A stretch of 64,000 bases of DNA from Enterocola sp045654205 (GTDB taxonomy: Bacteria; Bacteroidota; Bacteroidia; Bacteroidales; Paludibacteraceae), in contig JAZOMZ010000011.1 in the NCBI GenBank assembly GCA_045654205.1, positions 62,001 through 126,000 on the forward strand, given 5' to 3'. A program made the position numbers and the translations under genes. This document shows, one piece after another, positions 22,880 to 32,017 of this stretch (positions are counted from its first letter, which is position 1; each line of letters opens with the position of its first letter). A model generated the notes under the pieces. The model saw only the letters and a list, made by a program, of their open reading frames with translations, made no database searches and was not told the DNA's origin.

Positions 22880-24070
22880 TTGCAAGGTAAACACATACTT
22901 ATAGGAGTAACGGGAGGTATAGCTGCGTATAAAACAGCTTACCTCATTCGTGACTTGGTAAAGCGAGGAGCCGAAGTTAAGGTTATTATGACCGAAAAAG
23001 CCAAAGCTTTTATCACGCCACTTACCCTAGCTACACTCTCTAGAAACCCTATTCTAGTAGATTTTTTTGACCCTACAAACGGAGCATGGAATAGTCATGT
23101 ATCCTTAGGATTATGGGCTGATGCTTATATCATTGCCCCTGCTACAGCCAACACTATCGCCAAAATGGCACATGGGGTAGCAGACAACTTACTTACCACA
23201 ACATATCTTTCTGCACGTTGTCCTATCTTTGTGGCTCCAGCTATGGATTTGGATATGTATGCCCACCCTACCACACAAGAAAACATAGAATACTTAAAAA
23301 GCAAAGGCGTAAACATTATAGACGCTGCTTCTGGTTTCTTAGCAAGTGGTTTAGAAGGCAAAGGCAGAATGGCAGAACCAGAAGAAATATCTCAGCGCGT
23401 ATCAGAATTCTTCAACTCAAAGCAAGAACTCTCTGGAAAAAAAGTATTAATCACAGCAGGTCCAACATACGAAAAAATAGACCCTGTACGCTTTATTGGC
23501 AACCACTCTTCTGGCAAAATGGGATATGCCCTAGCAGAAGAATGCGCAGCAAGAGGAGCAGAAGTTTATCTAGTAAGTGGACCAGTACAAATCAATGCAA
23601 AACACCCTAATATCAAGACTATTAGTGTAACATCTGCAGAAGAAATGTACAATGCAGCAAATGCAGAATTTGATTCATCAGACATATGTATTCTTTGTGC
23701 TGCAGTAGCAGACTTCAGACCAGAGACTCAAGCCGACGAAAAGATTAAACGCGAAAAAGACGATTTAGTCATCAGACTTAAACCTACACAAGACATTGCA
23801 GCTAGCCTAGGAGCGAAAAAGAAAGACAATCAAATACTCGTTGGCTTTGCCCTTGAAACCAACAATGAGGCAGAAAATGCCCAAGGCAAGCTTGAAAGAA
23901 AGAACTTAGACTTTATAGTTCTTAACTCATTGAAAGATGCTAATGCTTGTTTCGGTTACGATACAAATAAGATTACCATTATCGAAAGAAATGGTAATTC
24001 AGAAGCATTCTGTTTAAAATCAAAAACAGAAGTAGCCAAAGATATTATTGATAAAATATGCAAAGCATAA
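22880..24070 (+). CDS. coaBC: Bifunctional CoaBC (phosphopantothenoylcysteine decarboxylase/synthetase)
   Basis: Two consecutive coenzyme A steps: CoaB joins 4'-phosphopantothenate to cysteine, CoaC decarboxylates the product. 396 residues. N-terminal flavin-binding decarboxylase (HILIGVTGGIAAYK 4-17; APAMDLDMY; the His of the active site lies in NSHVSLGLW); C-terminal synthetase (VLITAGPTYEKIDPVRFI, then NHSSGKMG). It starts with TTG at 22880, since no ATG occurs before the conserved N-terminus. The gap to rpoZ is eight bases. panB at 28942 serves the same pathway. Confidence 0.96.
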   Translation: MQGKHILIGVTGGIAAYKTAYLIRDLVKRGAEVKVIMTEKAKAFITPLTLATLSRNPILVDFFDPTNGAWNSHVSLGLWADAYIIAPATANTIAKMAHGVADNLLTTTYLSARCPIFVAPAMDLDMYAHPTTQENIEYLKSKGVNIIDAASGFLASGLEGKGRMAEPEEISQRVSEFFNSKQELSGKKVLITAGPTYEKIDPVRFIGNHSSGKMGYALAEECAARGAEVYLVSGPVQINAKHPNIKTISVTSAEEMYNAANAEFDSSDICILCAAVADFRPETQADEKIKREKDDLVIRLKPTQDIAASLGAKKKDNQILVGFALETNNEAENAQGKLERKNLDFIVLNSLKDANACFGYDTNKITIIERNGNSEAFCLKSKTEVAKDIIDKICKA

Positions 24071-24963
24071 AAAAAATATTCTTCACCCTACTCTTATTCA
24101 TTTCCTTCATTACAATAGGATATGCTAACGAACTGAATTGCAAAGTTACAGTCAATTCAGATCAAATTGCAGGTACTAGCAAATCTATTTTTACTACACT
24201 TGAAAAGTCCATTACTGAGTTTATGAACGAAAGACAATGGACAGACCACGAATATGCAGTAGAAGAGCGTATTGAATGCAGCATAATGATATTGGTAAAC
24301 AACTATAACAATGGTTCTTTTAGTTGCAACATTCAGGTTAACGCCAACAGACCTGTTTATGGAACAAATTACAAAAGCCCTATTTATAGTTTCAACGACC
24401 CAAACTTCGCTTTCACATATAATGAAAACGACCCACTAAACTTTGATGAAAATTCATTTTCAGACAACCTAACTGCAGTACTTGCATATTATGCATATAT
24501 GATTATTGCTACAGACCTAGATACATTCTCTAATTTGGGAGGCACTAACATCTACAAAAAGGCTGAAAGCATCGTAAATCAAGCACAAAGTACCAATGAA
24601 CAAGGTTGGAGAGCATTTGAAGACAACCAAAATAGATACGCAGTTATAAGCAATATCACAGATGACGCCTTAAGCGACTTCAGAAAATATCTTTACACCT
24701 ACCATAGAACAGGACTAGATGAAATGGCTGTTTCTGCTGCAAAAAGTAGAGCCACCATTACAGAAGGGCTTAAAACATTAAAAATTGTATATAAAAATCA
24801 TCCTTCATCTAGTGTAATCCTAACACCATTTTTGGAAGCAAAACTAGACGAACTAATCAATATCTATTCCAAAGGTAGCAAAGAAGAATGTAATACGGCT
24901 TACGACGTATTAAGTTATATCATTCCAACATCACAACATCGTTTCAGTTCACTAAAAAAATAA
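24058..24963 (+). CDS. DUF4835 exported protein
   Basis: 301-residue protein with a Sec signal peptide (MQSIKKIFFTLLLFISFITIGYA, processed near residue 23) and mature start NELNCKVTVNSDQIAG. This is the DUF4835 family, restricted to Bacteroidota and almost always between coaBC and recN. Function unknown; the location is periplasmic or outer membrane. Its ATG overlaps the 3' end of coaBC by 13 bases, indicating translational coupling. Confidence 0.92.
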   Translation: MQSIKKIFFTLLLFISFITIGYANELNCKVTVNSDQIAGTSKSIFTTLEKSITEFMNERQWTDHEYAVEERIECSIMILVNNYNNGSFSCNIQVNANRPVYGTNYKSPIYSFNDPNFAFTYNENDPLNFDENSFSDNLTAVLAYYAYMIIATDLDTFSNLGGTNIYKKAESIVNQAQSTNEQGWRAFEDNQNRYAVISNITDDALSDFRKYLYTYHRTGLDEMAVSAAKSRATITEGLKTLKIVYKNHPSSSVILTPFLEAKLDELINIYSKGSKEECNTAYDVLSYIIPTSQHRFSSLKK

Positions 24964-24966
24964 CCT

Positions 24967-26616
24967 ATGCTTAATTCTTTACATATAGAAAACTATGTAC
25001 TAATAAAAAAACTTGATTTAAACTTTGAATCAGGTTTCTCTGTTATTACCGGCCAAACTGGTGCAGGAAAATCAATACTTTTAGGAGCATTAAACTTGGT
25101 TTTAGGCGCAAGAGCAGATCTTAAAACTATAAAAGAAGGCACAGAAAAGTGTATTATCGAAGCAGTTTTTGATATTTCTAAATTTGATATTAAGGATTTC
25201 TTTGAAGAAAATGATTTGGATTATAGTACAGAATGTATATTGAGAAGAGAAGTTTCTTCGTCTGGCAAATCTAGACATTTTATCAATGATACACCTGTAA
25301 ATGCTTCAGTTTTAAAAACATTGTCTAGCCAATTTATAGACATTCACTCTCAACACGAAAACCTACTTTTAAGAGATAATAATTTCCAACTTGGAGTGCT
25401 AGATATTACTGCCAAAAACCAAGAATTACTAGAAAATTATAAAGAACTATATAAATCTCACGCTCAAATTTGCGAAAATATAGAAACATTGGAGAGCGAA
25501 CTATCAAAAGGAAAAGAAGAACTAGATTATCTTCAATTTCAATATAACCAACTAGAAGAGAGCAAATTGGTAGATTCAGAAGATATTGATATAGAAACTG
25601 AACTCACAATATTGGAGCATGCCAACGACATTAAACAAGCTCTACTAGAAGCAGAAAATGCACTTTCAACAGAAATGGGCGTACTAGATATGCTTAGAAA
25701 TGCAGAAAATGCCATTTCATCTGTATCAAAATATTCCACATATTGCGAAGAGCTAGTAAGTAGAGTGTCTTCATGCTACATTGAGCTAAAAGATATTTCT
25801 GCTGAGCTTTATAATGAGAGTGAAAAAGTGGATTCAGACCCAGAAAGACTAGATTATTTGAGAGAAAGAAGGGATTTAATCTACACTCTTTGCCAAAAAC
25901 ACAGAGTAAAAACTGTGGCAGAGCTTATTGAAATAAAGAATGAACTAGAGAATAAAATTGCTCTTATAGATAATTCTGACGAGGAAATAATGAATCTCAA
26001 GAGAAAACGTGATGAGATTTACAATAATCTTCTAGCAGAAGCTACAAAAATATCAGAAAGACGCAAAAAACAAGCTTCTATAATAGAAAAAGAACTTGTA
26101 GAACAACTTTCTGCATTAGGAATGCCATATAGCAATGTTAAATTTGACATTACTCCACTAGAAGTTCCAAATAAGACAGGTATTGACAAAGTAGAATTAT
26201 TATTCTCGTCAAACAAAAATAAATCTCCTCAACCAATAGACAAGACTGCCTCTGGAGGCGAAATTTCTAGAGTAATGTTGTGTTTAAAATATCTATTAGC
26301 ACAAAGCAGTAGCCTACCTACCCTAATCTTTGACGAAATAGACACAGGTATTTCTGGCGAGGCTGCAGACCTTACTGCAAAAATGCTAAAGAAAATGAGT
26401 GCAAATGTGCAAATAATTTCTATTAGCCATTTACCACAAATAGCAGCAAAAGCATCTACACATTATTTTGTAGAAAAATCTGGAGAAAGCGAAACTACTG
26501 TAACTCAACTAAATGAAGAAGAGAGAGTTACTGCTATAGCTCGCATGCTTAGCGGTAGTACACTAAGCGATGCAGCCATTCAGAATGCTCAAGCCTTGTT
26601 AAGCGAAGAAAGTTGA
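24967..26616 (+). CDS. recN: DNA repair protein RecN
   Basis: SMC-like ATPase acting in recombinational repair of double-strand breaks. 549 residues: Walker A GQTGAGKSILLGA (about 29-41), a long antiparallel coiled-coil arm (about 150-370), the ABC signature TASGGEISRVMLCLKYLL, and Walker B LIFDEIDTGISG. Last gene of the bamD operon. Its 3' end overlaps by 28 bases the convergent glycosyltransferase gene ending at 26589; no terminator is visible between them. Confidence 0.97.
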   Translation: MLNSLHIENYVLIKKLDLNFESGFSVITGQTGAGKSILLGALNLVLGARADLKTIKEGTEKCIIEAVFDISKFDIKDFFEENDLDYSTECILRREVSSSGKSRHFINDTPVNASVLKTLSSQFIDIHSQHENLLLRDNNFQLGVLDITAKNQELLENYKELYKSHAQICENIETLESELSKGKEELDYLQFQYNQLEESKLVDSEDIDIETELTILEHANDIKQALLEAENALSTEMGVLDMLRNAENAISSVSKYSTYCEELVSRVSSCYIELKDISAELYNESEKVDSDPERLDYLRERRDLIYTLCQKHRVKTVAELIEIKNELENKIALIDNSDEEIMNLKRKRDEIYNNLLAEATKISERRKKQASIIEKELVEQLSALGMPYSNVKFDITPLEVPNKTGIDKVELLFSSNKNKSPQPIDKTASGGEISRVMLCLKYLLAQSSSLPTLIFDEIDTGISGEAADLTAKMLKKMSANVQIISISHLPQIAAKASTHYFVEKSGESETTVTQLNEEERVTAIARMLSGSTLSDAAIQNAQALLSEES

Positions 26617-27626
26617 GAGAAATTCTTCTTCCTTAGCATATAATAAGACATTAATATACTTCCGTTATACACTACATTTGGTATGGTATAGCGGATTGTT
26701 TTTATCAAATTCTCTTTTCTTTCGGCCTTTACCTTGCCTTTGTACCTATAAAAGTCTATTCTGCCCTTTATTACAGCCCAAGCCATTTTTGGTTTCAGGG
26801 TGATTAGGTATACAAAAGCAGCTAAGTAATCTAAGAAGAATCTAATAATAGCTAGCGGTATTAGCCTAGGAGTATTTAAATTTTTGTATATCATCAACAT
26901 ATTATTTCTGAAATTGTAATATGTTTTTCTAGGGTTTGTTTGGCTTAATGTACCCCCTCCCAAATGATATACAGTAGAATTAGGAATATAATAAATGGTT
27001 CTGCCTCTTGCATTTACACGCCAGCAAAAGTCTATTTCCTCTTGATGTGTAAAGAAATTTTCATCAAAACCACCATAATCTATAAAATCTACACGTCTTA
27101 CCATCATACAAGCACCTGATGCCCAGAATATTTGTCTAATGGTATTATATTGACCATTATCTTCTTCTACAGAAGAAAATATTCTTCCTGCACAAAACGG
27201 ATAACCAAATTTATCAATAAAACCACCAGCAGCACCCGCATATTCAAATTTGGTTTTATCCTTATATTGAAGAATCTTTGGTTGAACAGCAATTACTTTC
27301 TGATGCTCATCCATATAGGTCAACATAGGCTGAATCCAGTTTGGAGTCACCTCTACATCTGAATTTAATAAAAGAACATACGGAGTTTCCACCCTACCGA
27401 TGCTTATATTATACCCCTCGGCATAACCATAATTTCTTTTTAGCTGAATAATCTTAATAGCAGGATATGTTTGCTGTAACCATTCCACAGAATCATCTGT
27501 AGAAGCATTATCCGCCACCACAATATCTGCCACATGTAAAGGGGTATTCTTAATTACAGAAGGTAAATAAGTTTCTAAGTGAGATTTACCATTGTAATTT
27601 AATATAATTACACTTACCTTTTTCAT
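26589..27626 (-). CDS. Family 2 glycosyltransferase, rhamnosyltransferase type
   Basis: 345-residue GT2 enzyme: SVIILNYNGKSHL at the start, DNASTDDSVEWL, the metal-binding LLNSDVEVTPNW, the acceptor/base region FFTHQEEIDFCWR, and a C-terminal membrane-associating stretch (FFLDYLAAFVYLITL). It probably transfers a deoxyhexose during envelope polysaccharide or LPS synthesis; donor unknown. Its ATG overlaps the stop of the acyltransferase gene by four bases, suggesting a joint role in lipid A/LPS. Convergent 28-base overlap with recN. Confidence 0.9.
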   Translation of the reverse strand: MKKVSVIILNYNGKSHLETYLPSVIKNTPLHVADIVVADNASTDDSVEWLQQTYPAIKIIQLKRNYGYAEGYNISIGRVETPYVLLLNSDVEVTPNWIQPMLTYMDEHQKVIAVQPKILQYKDKTKFEYAGAAGGFIDKFGYPFCAGRIFSSVEEDNGQYNTIRQIFWASGACMMVRRVDFIDYGGFDENFFTHQEEIDFCWRVNARGRTIYYIPNSTVYHLGGGTLSQTNPRKTYYNFRNNMLMIYKNLNTPRLIPLAIIRFFLDYLAAFVYLITLKPKMAWAVIKGRIDFYRYKGKVKAERKENLIKTIRYTIPNVVYNGSILMSYYMLRKKNFSQLSSLNKA

Positions 27627-28492
27627 TTATTATACTTTGTAGAATCCTCTGGTTTGTATTTCCAGCGATTATGAGACCATAAGAAACACTCTGGTTGTTT
27701 CTTAATTGTCTCTTCTAATAATCTAGTGTATTGTTCTGTAACGTAGTTTTGTGGAGTTGAAGCAATATCGTCTGTGATAAGTTTAATCTTTATTTTATAC
27801 ACACCTCTATCCTCACGAGTAACATCAAAATAACAAACAGCATAATCCAATTTTCTAGCTATACGTTCAATGCTATCTATCATAGCAGTATTTTGATTTA
27901 GGAATGTAGTCCAATAATTTAGTGCATCTGGCATTGGAGATTGGTCTGCGAGAAAACCTAGTTCTGCACGCTTACCCTCTTTTTTAAGTTGAGCCAATGT
28001 GCGAAGCAATTTGACATCTTGCACAGGATGACCTCCAAATTTAGACCTTAGATAAAACATTAAATTATCAAAAGCCTCATTTGTTAGTTTTTTATAACCA
28101 ATGTATAAATCATCTGTATTAGTGGCCTTGGAATAGTATGCTACATACTCCCAACAACCGATATGTCCCAAATAATAAACTATAGAACGACCTTCTGCGC
28201 GAAGTTTTTCTACTATCTCAATATTTTCTACAGTTAAATGAGATGCCATCTCTTCGCTTGTAAGAGAAACTTGTTTTACAATCTCTACTATTTGGTCACA
28301 AAACTGACGATAAAATTTCTTCTCTAAAATTTTTATCTCTTCTTCATTCTTTTCAGGGAAAGAATTAACAAGATTCTTTCTCACCACTTCTCTTCTATAT
28401 TTAACTACATAATAAGCCAAATAATACAAAAGACCAGAAAGAATATATAAAGTCTTAAACGACCTGCGAGATAAAAATCTTAGAAACCACAT
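27623..28492 (-). CDS. Lysophospholipid/lipid A acyltransferase, LpxL (HtrB) type
   Basis: 289 residues from ATG 28492; a GTG seven codons earlier overlaps the upstream stop and gives a poorer N-terminus. N-terminal membrane helix (TLYILSGLLYYLAYYVV). The HX4E motif is in YYLGHIGCWEYVA, and FLADQSPMPDA is the second conserved block of the LpxL/LpxM family. It adds a secondary acyl chain to lipid A at the inner membrane. Ten bases after the small acidic gene, and coupled by ATGA to the glycosyltransferase. Confidence 0.92.
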   Translation of the reverse strand: MWFLRFLSRRSFKTLYILSGLLYYLAYYVVKYRREVVRKNLVNSFPEKNEEEIKILEKKFYRQFCDQIVEIVKQVSLTSEEMASHLTVENIEIVEKLRAEGRSIVYYLGHIGCWEYVAYYSKATNTDDLYIGYKKLTNEAFDNLMFYLRSKFGGHPVQDVKLLRTLAQLKKEGKRAELGFLADQSPMPDALNYWTTFLNQNTAMIDSIERIARKLDYAVCYFDVTREDRGVYKIKIKLITDDIASTPQNYVTEQYTRLLEETIKKQPECFLWSHNRWKYKPEDSTKYNK

Positions 28493-28502
28493 AATTTTAA
28501 TA

Positions 28503-28820
28503 TTAATAAACACCTAAAGATTCAGAATATTCATACTCAGCATCCAAAATAAGTTGAACATTCTCTTCATTTAGTTTTTCTACATCCATTTCATCTTTTC
28601 TCACAGCTTTCAAGATGTAATGAAGTAATTCTTCTTCTACAATTTCTACTTCTTCATCTGTATCTTCATTTAAAAGACCATTTGATTCATAGAAATCATA
28701 AATAACATCAAGAACATATTGAATATCATCATCTGAGATATTTAATTCTTTTGGAAGTTTCTTTTGAATGAATATGATAGCAGCTTCGTCATCATATTCT
28801 AAGCATTTAATGTCTGTCAT
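28503..28820 (-). CDS. Small acidic protein of unknown function, 105 aa
   Basis: Very acidic, helical, soluble protein: MTDIKCLEYDDEAAIIFIQ, NEDTDEEVEIVEEELLHYI, EYSESLGVY. No domain recognised, though it looks like a conserved Bacteroidota hypothetical protein. First gene of the leftward run with the acyltransferase and glycosyltransferase; divergent from panB across a 120-base gap. Confidence 0.85.
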   Translation of the reverse strand: MTDIKCLEYDDEAAIIFIQKKLPKELNISDDDIQYVLDVIYDFYESNGLLNEDTDEEVEIVEEELLHYILKAVRKDEMDVEKLNEENVQLILDAEYEYSESLGVY

Positions 28821-28907
28821 ATTTTAATTGTTTAGTTTTTTAGGATTGATAAATGCAAAATTATACAAAATTTACGAATTAGTATAATGGTTTGTAAATA
28901 AATTTAG

Positions 28908-28915
28908 TAATTTTG
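28908..28915 (+). promoter_or_regulatory. panB -7 promoter box (TAATTTTG)
   Basis: Exact TAnnTTTG 26 bases before the panB ATG. The nearest TTTG (28891-28894) is only 13 bases upstream, so the -33 element is unclear. Confidence 0.55.
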
Positions 28916-28941
28916 CACAGAATTTATAAACCTTAATAATT

Positions 28942-29763
28942 ATGTCTGTACATAAGATTGAAGACCAACGTAAGGTCACTACTCATAGACTAAGAGAGAT
29001 GAAAGAACGTGGCGAAAAAATTAGTATGCTTACTGCGTACGATTATTCTATGGCCACAATATTAGACCAAGCAGGTGTAGATGTGCTTTTAATTGGCGAC
29101 TCTGCATCAAACGTGATTTGTGGTAACACTACTACCCTTCCTATCACATTAGACGAAATGATTTTCCTTGCAAAAGGTGTAATGAAAGCTGCAAAACGTT
29201 CACTTGTAGTGTGCGATATGCCTTTCGGTACATATCAAGGCAACTCACTAGAAGCTCTTTCTTCTGCTATCCGCATTATGAAAGAAACTGGCGTGGATTG
29301 CATTAAAATGGAAGGTGGCGAAGAAGTAATAGACTCTATAACACGTATTATCTCTGCAGGTATTCCAGTGATGGGTCATCTAGGCCTAATGCCACAATCT
29401 ATCAACAAATATGGCACATACGCAGTACGTGCAAAAGAGGAGGAAGAAGCCAACAAACTTATCGAGGATGCAAAACTTCTAGAAGAAGCTGGCTGTTTTG
29501 CAATAGTTCTAGAGAAAATCCCCGCAGAACTAGCTACTCGCGTAGCACAATCTGTTCAAATTCCTATCATTGGTATTGGTGCAGGTAGTGGTGTTGACGG
29601 TCAAGTTCTTGTAATGCAGGATATGCTAGGCATAACCAAAGGATTCTCACCTCGTTTCCTTCGCCGCTATGCAGATTTAAACACTGTAATCACAGAAGCT
29701 GTTCAAAATTATATATCTGACGTTAAATCACAAGATTTCCCTTCAGAAAAAGAACAATACTAA
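28942..29763 (+). CDS. panB: Ketopantoate hydroxymethyltransferase
   Basis: 3-methyl-2-oxobutanoate hydroxymethyltransferase, transferring a hydroxymethyl group from methylene-THF to ketoisovalerate in pantothenate synthesis. 273 residues, normal length. MLTAYDYSMA, LLIGDSASNVICG (metal Asp), CIKMEGGEE, GHLGLMPQSINKYGTY and IGIGAGSGVDGQVLV are all diagnostic. Monocistronic, before the ribosomal protein operon. Confidence 0.98.
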   Translation: MSVHKIEDQRKVTTHRLREMKERGEKISMLTAYDYSMATILDQAGVDVLLIGDSASNVICGNTTTLPITLDEMIFLAKGVMKAAKRSLVVCDMPFGTYQGNSLEALSSAIRIMKETGVDCIKMEGGEEVIDSITRIISAGIPVMGHLGLMPQSINKYGTYAVRAKEEEEANKLIEDAKLLEEAGCFAIVLEKIPAELATRVAQSVQIPIIGIGAGSGVDGQVLVMQDMLGITKGFSPRFLRRYADLNTVITEAVQNYISDVKSQDFPSEKEQY

Positions 29764-29788
29764 ATATATAATTCATTACTAAAAGGTG

Positions 29789-29819
29789 TTGCATATTCAA
29801 AAAAATATTCGTACTTTTG
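29789..29819 (+). promoter_or_regulatory. Promoter of rpsF-rpsR-rplI
   Basis: TTG (29789-29791), 20 bases, TACTTTTG (29812-29819): full consensus. Leader of about 55 bases before rpsF, with room for autoregulation; no obvious S6:S18 binding structure was resolved. Confidence 0.85.
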
Positions 29820-29878
29820 CACCGCTTTTTAGTGAAGCAATTAACTTTATTTATTAACTAATTAAAAACAAGGACATT

Positions 29879-30235
29879 ATGAACCACTACGAAACCGTTT
29901 TCATTTTGACTCCCGTTTTATCTGAAGCTCAGATGAAGGAAGCGGTCGAAAAGTTCAAAACTGTACTAACAAACGCTGGTGCAGCTATTTTGAATGAAGA
30001 AAACTGGGGTTTACGCAAACTTGCTTACCCTATTGAAAAAAAATCTACAGGTTTTTATCAACTATTTGAGTTCACCGCAGAACCAGAAGTTATCGCAAAC
30101 CTAGAAACCCAATTCCGTCGTGACGAACGCGTATTACGTTTCTTAACTGTAAAAATGGAAAAATACGCTATCGAATACGCAGAAAAGAGAAGAAAAAAAG
30201 TTGGTAACAACACTAAGTCTAACGTTGAAGCTTAA
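29879..30235 (+). CDS. rpsF: 30S ribosomal protein S6
   Basis: 118-residue S6, which pairs with S18 on the platform of the small subunit. MNHYETVFILTPVLSEAQ, NEENWGLRKLAYPIEKKSTG and DERVLRFLTVKMEKYA are characteristic. First of three ribosomal genes with its own full promoter. Confidence 0.98.
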   Translation: MNHYETVFILTPVLSEAQMKEAVEKFKTVLTNAGAAILNEENWGLRKLAYPIEKKSTGFYQLFEFTAEPEVIANLETQFRRDERVLRFLTVKMEKYAIEYAEKRRKKVGNNTKSNVEA

Positions 30236-30251
30236 TAAGGAGACATAAACC

Positions 30252-30521
30252 ATGGCACAGAATCAATCTGAAATCCGTTTCTTGACTCCACAATCAGTGG
30301 ATACTAAGAAGAAAAAATATTGCCGTTTCAAAAAACTAGGCATTAAATATATCGATTACAAAGATCCAGAATTTTTAAAGAAATTCTTAAACGAACAAGG
30401 TAAAATTCTTCCTCGTCGTATTACTGGTACTTCTTTAAAATACCAACGTCAAATAGCACAAGCAGTTAAGAGAGCACGCCACTTAGCATTGCTTCCTTAC
30501 GTAACCGATATGATGAAATAA
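30252..30521 (+). CDS. rpsR: 30S ribosomal protein S18
   Basis: 89 residues. YCRFKKLGIKYIDYKDPEFL, then GKILPRRITGTSLKYQRQIA and VKRARHLALLPYV are diagnostic. Preceded by the ribosome site AAGGAGA; 16 bases after rpsF. Confidence 0.98.
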   Translation: MAQNQSEIRFLTPQSVDTKKKKYCRFKKLGIKYIDYKDPEFLKKFLNEQGKILPRRITGTSLKYQRQIAQAVKRARHLALLPYVTDMMK

Positions 30522-30538
30522 TTAAAAGGAGACACGTT

Positions 30539-30982
30539 ATGAAAATTATATTAATTGAAGATGTACACGGATTAGGATACAAAGATGATATCCTTACTGT
30601 TAAAGACGGATATGGTCGTAACTTTTTAATCCCTACAGGTAAAGCTATCTTAGCTACTCCTTCTGCAGAAAAAGTATTAGCAGAAAACCTAAAACAACGT
30701 GCTCACAAATTAGCTAAAATTAAAGCTGACGCAGAAGCACTTGCTGCAAAAATTAATGAAGCTAACATCACTATCGCAACCAAAGCTAGCGAAGCTGGTA
30801 AAGTATTCGGTTCTGTAACTTCTATCCAAATGGCAGAAGAGCTTGGTAAACAAGGTATCGCTATCGATAAACGTACTATCGCTCTTAAAGAAGCTATCAA
30901 AGAACTAGGAACATTTAAAGTAGCTGTTAAACTTCACCGCGAAGTAAGCGCAGAATTCACTGTAAATGTAGTAGCTGAATAA
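30539..30982 (+). CDS. rplI: 50S ribosomal protein L9
   Basis: 147 residues. The N-terminal domain MKIILIEDVHGLGYKDDILT, with DGYGRNFLIPTGKA, is joined by the long L9 helix to a C-terminal domain. Ribosome site AAAGGAGA upstream; last gene of the operon, followed by a terminator at 31002-31026. Confidence 0.98.
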   Translation: MKIILIEDVHGLGYKDDILTVKDGYGRNFLIPTGKAILATPSAEKVLAENLKQRAHKLAKIKADAEALAAKINEANITIATKASEAGKVFGSVTSIQMAEELGKQGIAIDKRTIALKEAIKELGTFKVAVKLHREVSAEFTVNVVAE

Positions 30983-31001
30983 TTTTAAACTACAATAAAT
31001 G

Positions 31002-31026
31002 AAGAGGTTGATTTTATCAACCTCTT
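31002..31026 (+). terminator. Terminator of rpsF-rpsR-rplI
   Basis: Arms AAGAGGTTGAT (31002-31012) and ATCAACCTCTT (31016-31026) with a TTT loop, followed by a run of T. Confidence 0.92.
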
Positions 31027-31087
31027 TTTTTTGTTTATTGTTGATAATTTATTTCTATTTTCATTAGTTTATTTACTTTTTTTAATT

Positions 31088-31095
31088 TAACTTTG
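31088..31095 (+). promoter_or_regulatory. -7 box (TAACTTTG) of the HU/SPOR gene
   Basis: Exact TAnnTTTG ending seven bases before ATG 31102, predicting a start of transcription at or next to the A of the start codon (leaderless mRNA). The -33 region is A/T-rich without TTTG. Confidence 0.7.
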
Positions 31096-31101
31096 CAGTT
31101 A

Positions 31102-31974
31102 ATGCAAAAAATAGAAAACCATATAGAAAACCTACTCAGAAAGCATGACTTTGTTATCATTCCTGCTTTCGGTGGCTTCGTAGCATCTGAGAAATCTGCT
31201 CAGATGGAAAATGGTTATCTACTACCCCCTACTAGAACTGTTGGTTTCAACCCTGATTTAAACTACAACGATGGTCTTTTGGCACAAGAAGTAGCCAAAG
31301 AAGAAGGTATTAGTTTAAAAGAAGCCAATACCTATATAAAAGAATCTGTAGAAAAGTTAAACAAAACACTTGTAAACTTTAAGCACCTTTCTTTTGCAAA
31401 TATAGGAACATTCCAATTAATCAATGAAAAAGTTAGTTTTGAGCCATATAAGACTAACGATTTACTTATAGATTCTTTTGGTTTGCAATCTTTCTACTTC
31501 CCTGAAATTGTAACAAACACTATTTCACTTTCAGAAAAAGTAAGAGCAGAAAAAGAAGAAAGACAAGCAAAAACTGCCAAAGGATTTAATTATGCTATTG
31601 CATGTGTTGCAGCAGTACTTCTATTACTACTAGTTCCTATAAACTTCAACCAAAAGCAAGTAGTATATCGTGCCACATTTGTACCTATTCAGACACTAGA
31701 TGAAGTAGTTGTTACTCCAGAGATAGAAGAAGAAACTATTTGCACACCATATCATGCTGTTATAGGAAGCTTCAACACCCAAGCCAAAGCATTAAAATTT
31801 TTAAGTAAGCTTCCAAAAGAATTATCAAACAGTAAGATAGTTTATTCTGACAATAGATTTAGAATTATTACATATAGTTACGAAACAGAGGAAATTGGCG
31901 AAATTGAAATACAAAAATTCGCAAAAAAATATCCTCAATTCAAGGATGTATGGCTTTTAGAATACAACCCGTAG
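31102..31974 (+). CDS. HU-like domain plus SPOR domain membrane protein
   Basis: 290 residues from ATG 31102; the TTG three codons upstream lies in the promoter box. Residues 1-130 match the bacterial CCDC81/HU-like domain (HDFVIIPAFGGFVASEKSA, then RTVGFNPDLNYNDGLLAQEVA). One membrane helix follows (about 163-180, IACVAAVLLLLLVPI). The C-terminal 75 residues (YHAVIGSFNTQAKALKFLSKL to the end) form a SPOR domain that binds denuded peptidoglycan at the septum. Topology: cytoplasmic HU-like part, periplasmic SPOR. A role in cell division is inferred from SPOR. Confidence 0.9.
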   Translation: MQKIENHIENLLRKHDFVIIPAFGGFVASEKSAQMENGYLLPPTRTVGFNPDLNYNDGLLAQEVAKEEGISLKEANTYIKESVEKLNKTLVNFKHLSFANIGTFQLINEKVSFEPYKTNDLLIDSFGLQSFYFPEIVTNTISLSEKVRAEKEERQAKTAKGFNYAIACVAAVLLLLLVPINFNQKQVVYRATFVPIQTLDEVVVTPEIEEETICTPYHAVIGSFNTQAKALKFLSKLPKELSNSKIVYSDNRFRIITYSYETEEIGEIEIQKFAKKYPQFKDVWLLEYNP

Positions 31975-32017
31975 AGAGTTAGGCAATTAAGAATTAAATA
32001 TACCAATATATTATAAT

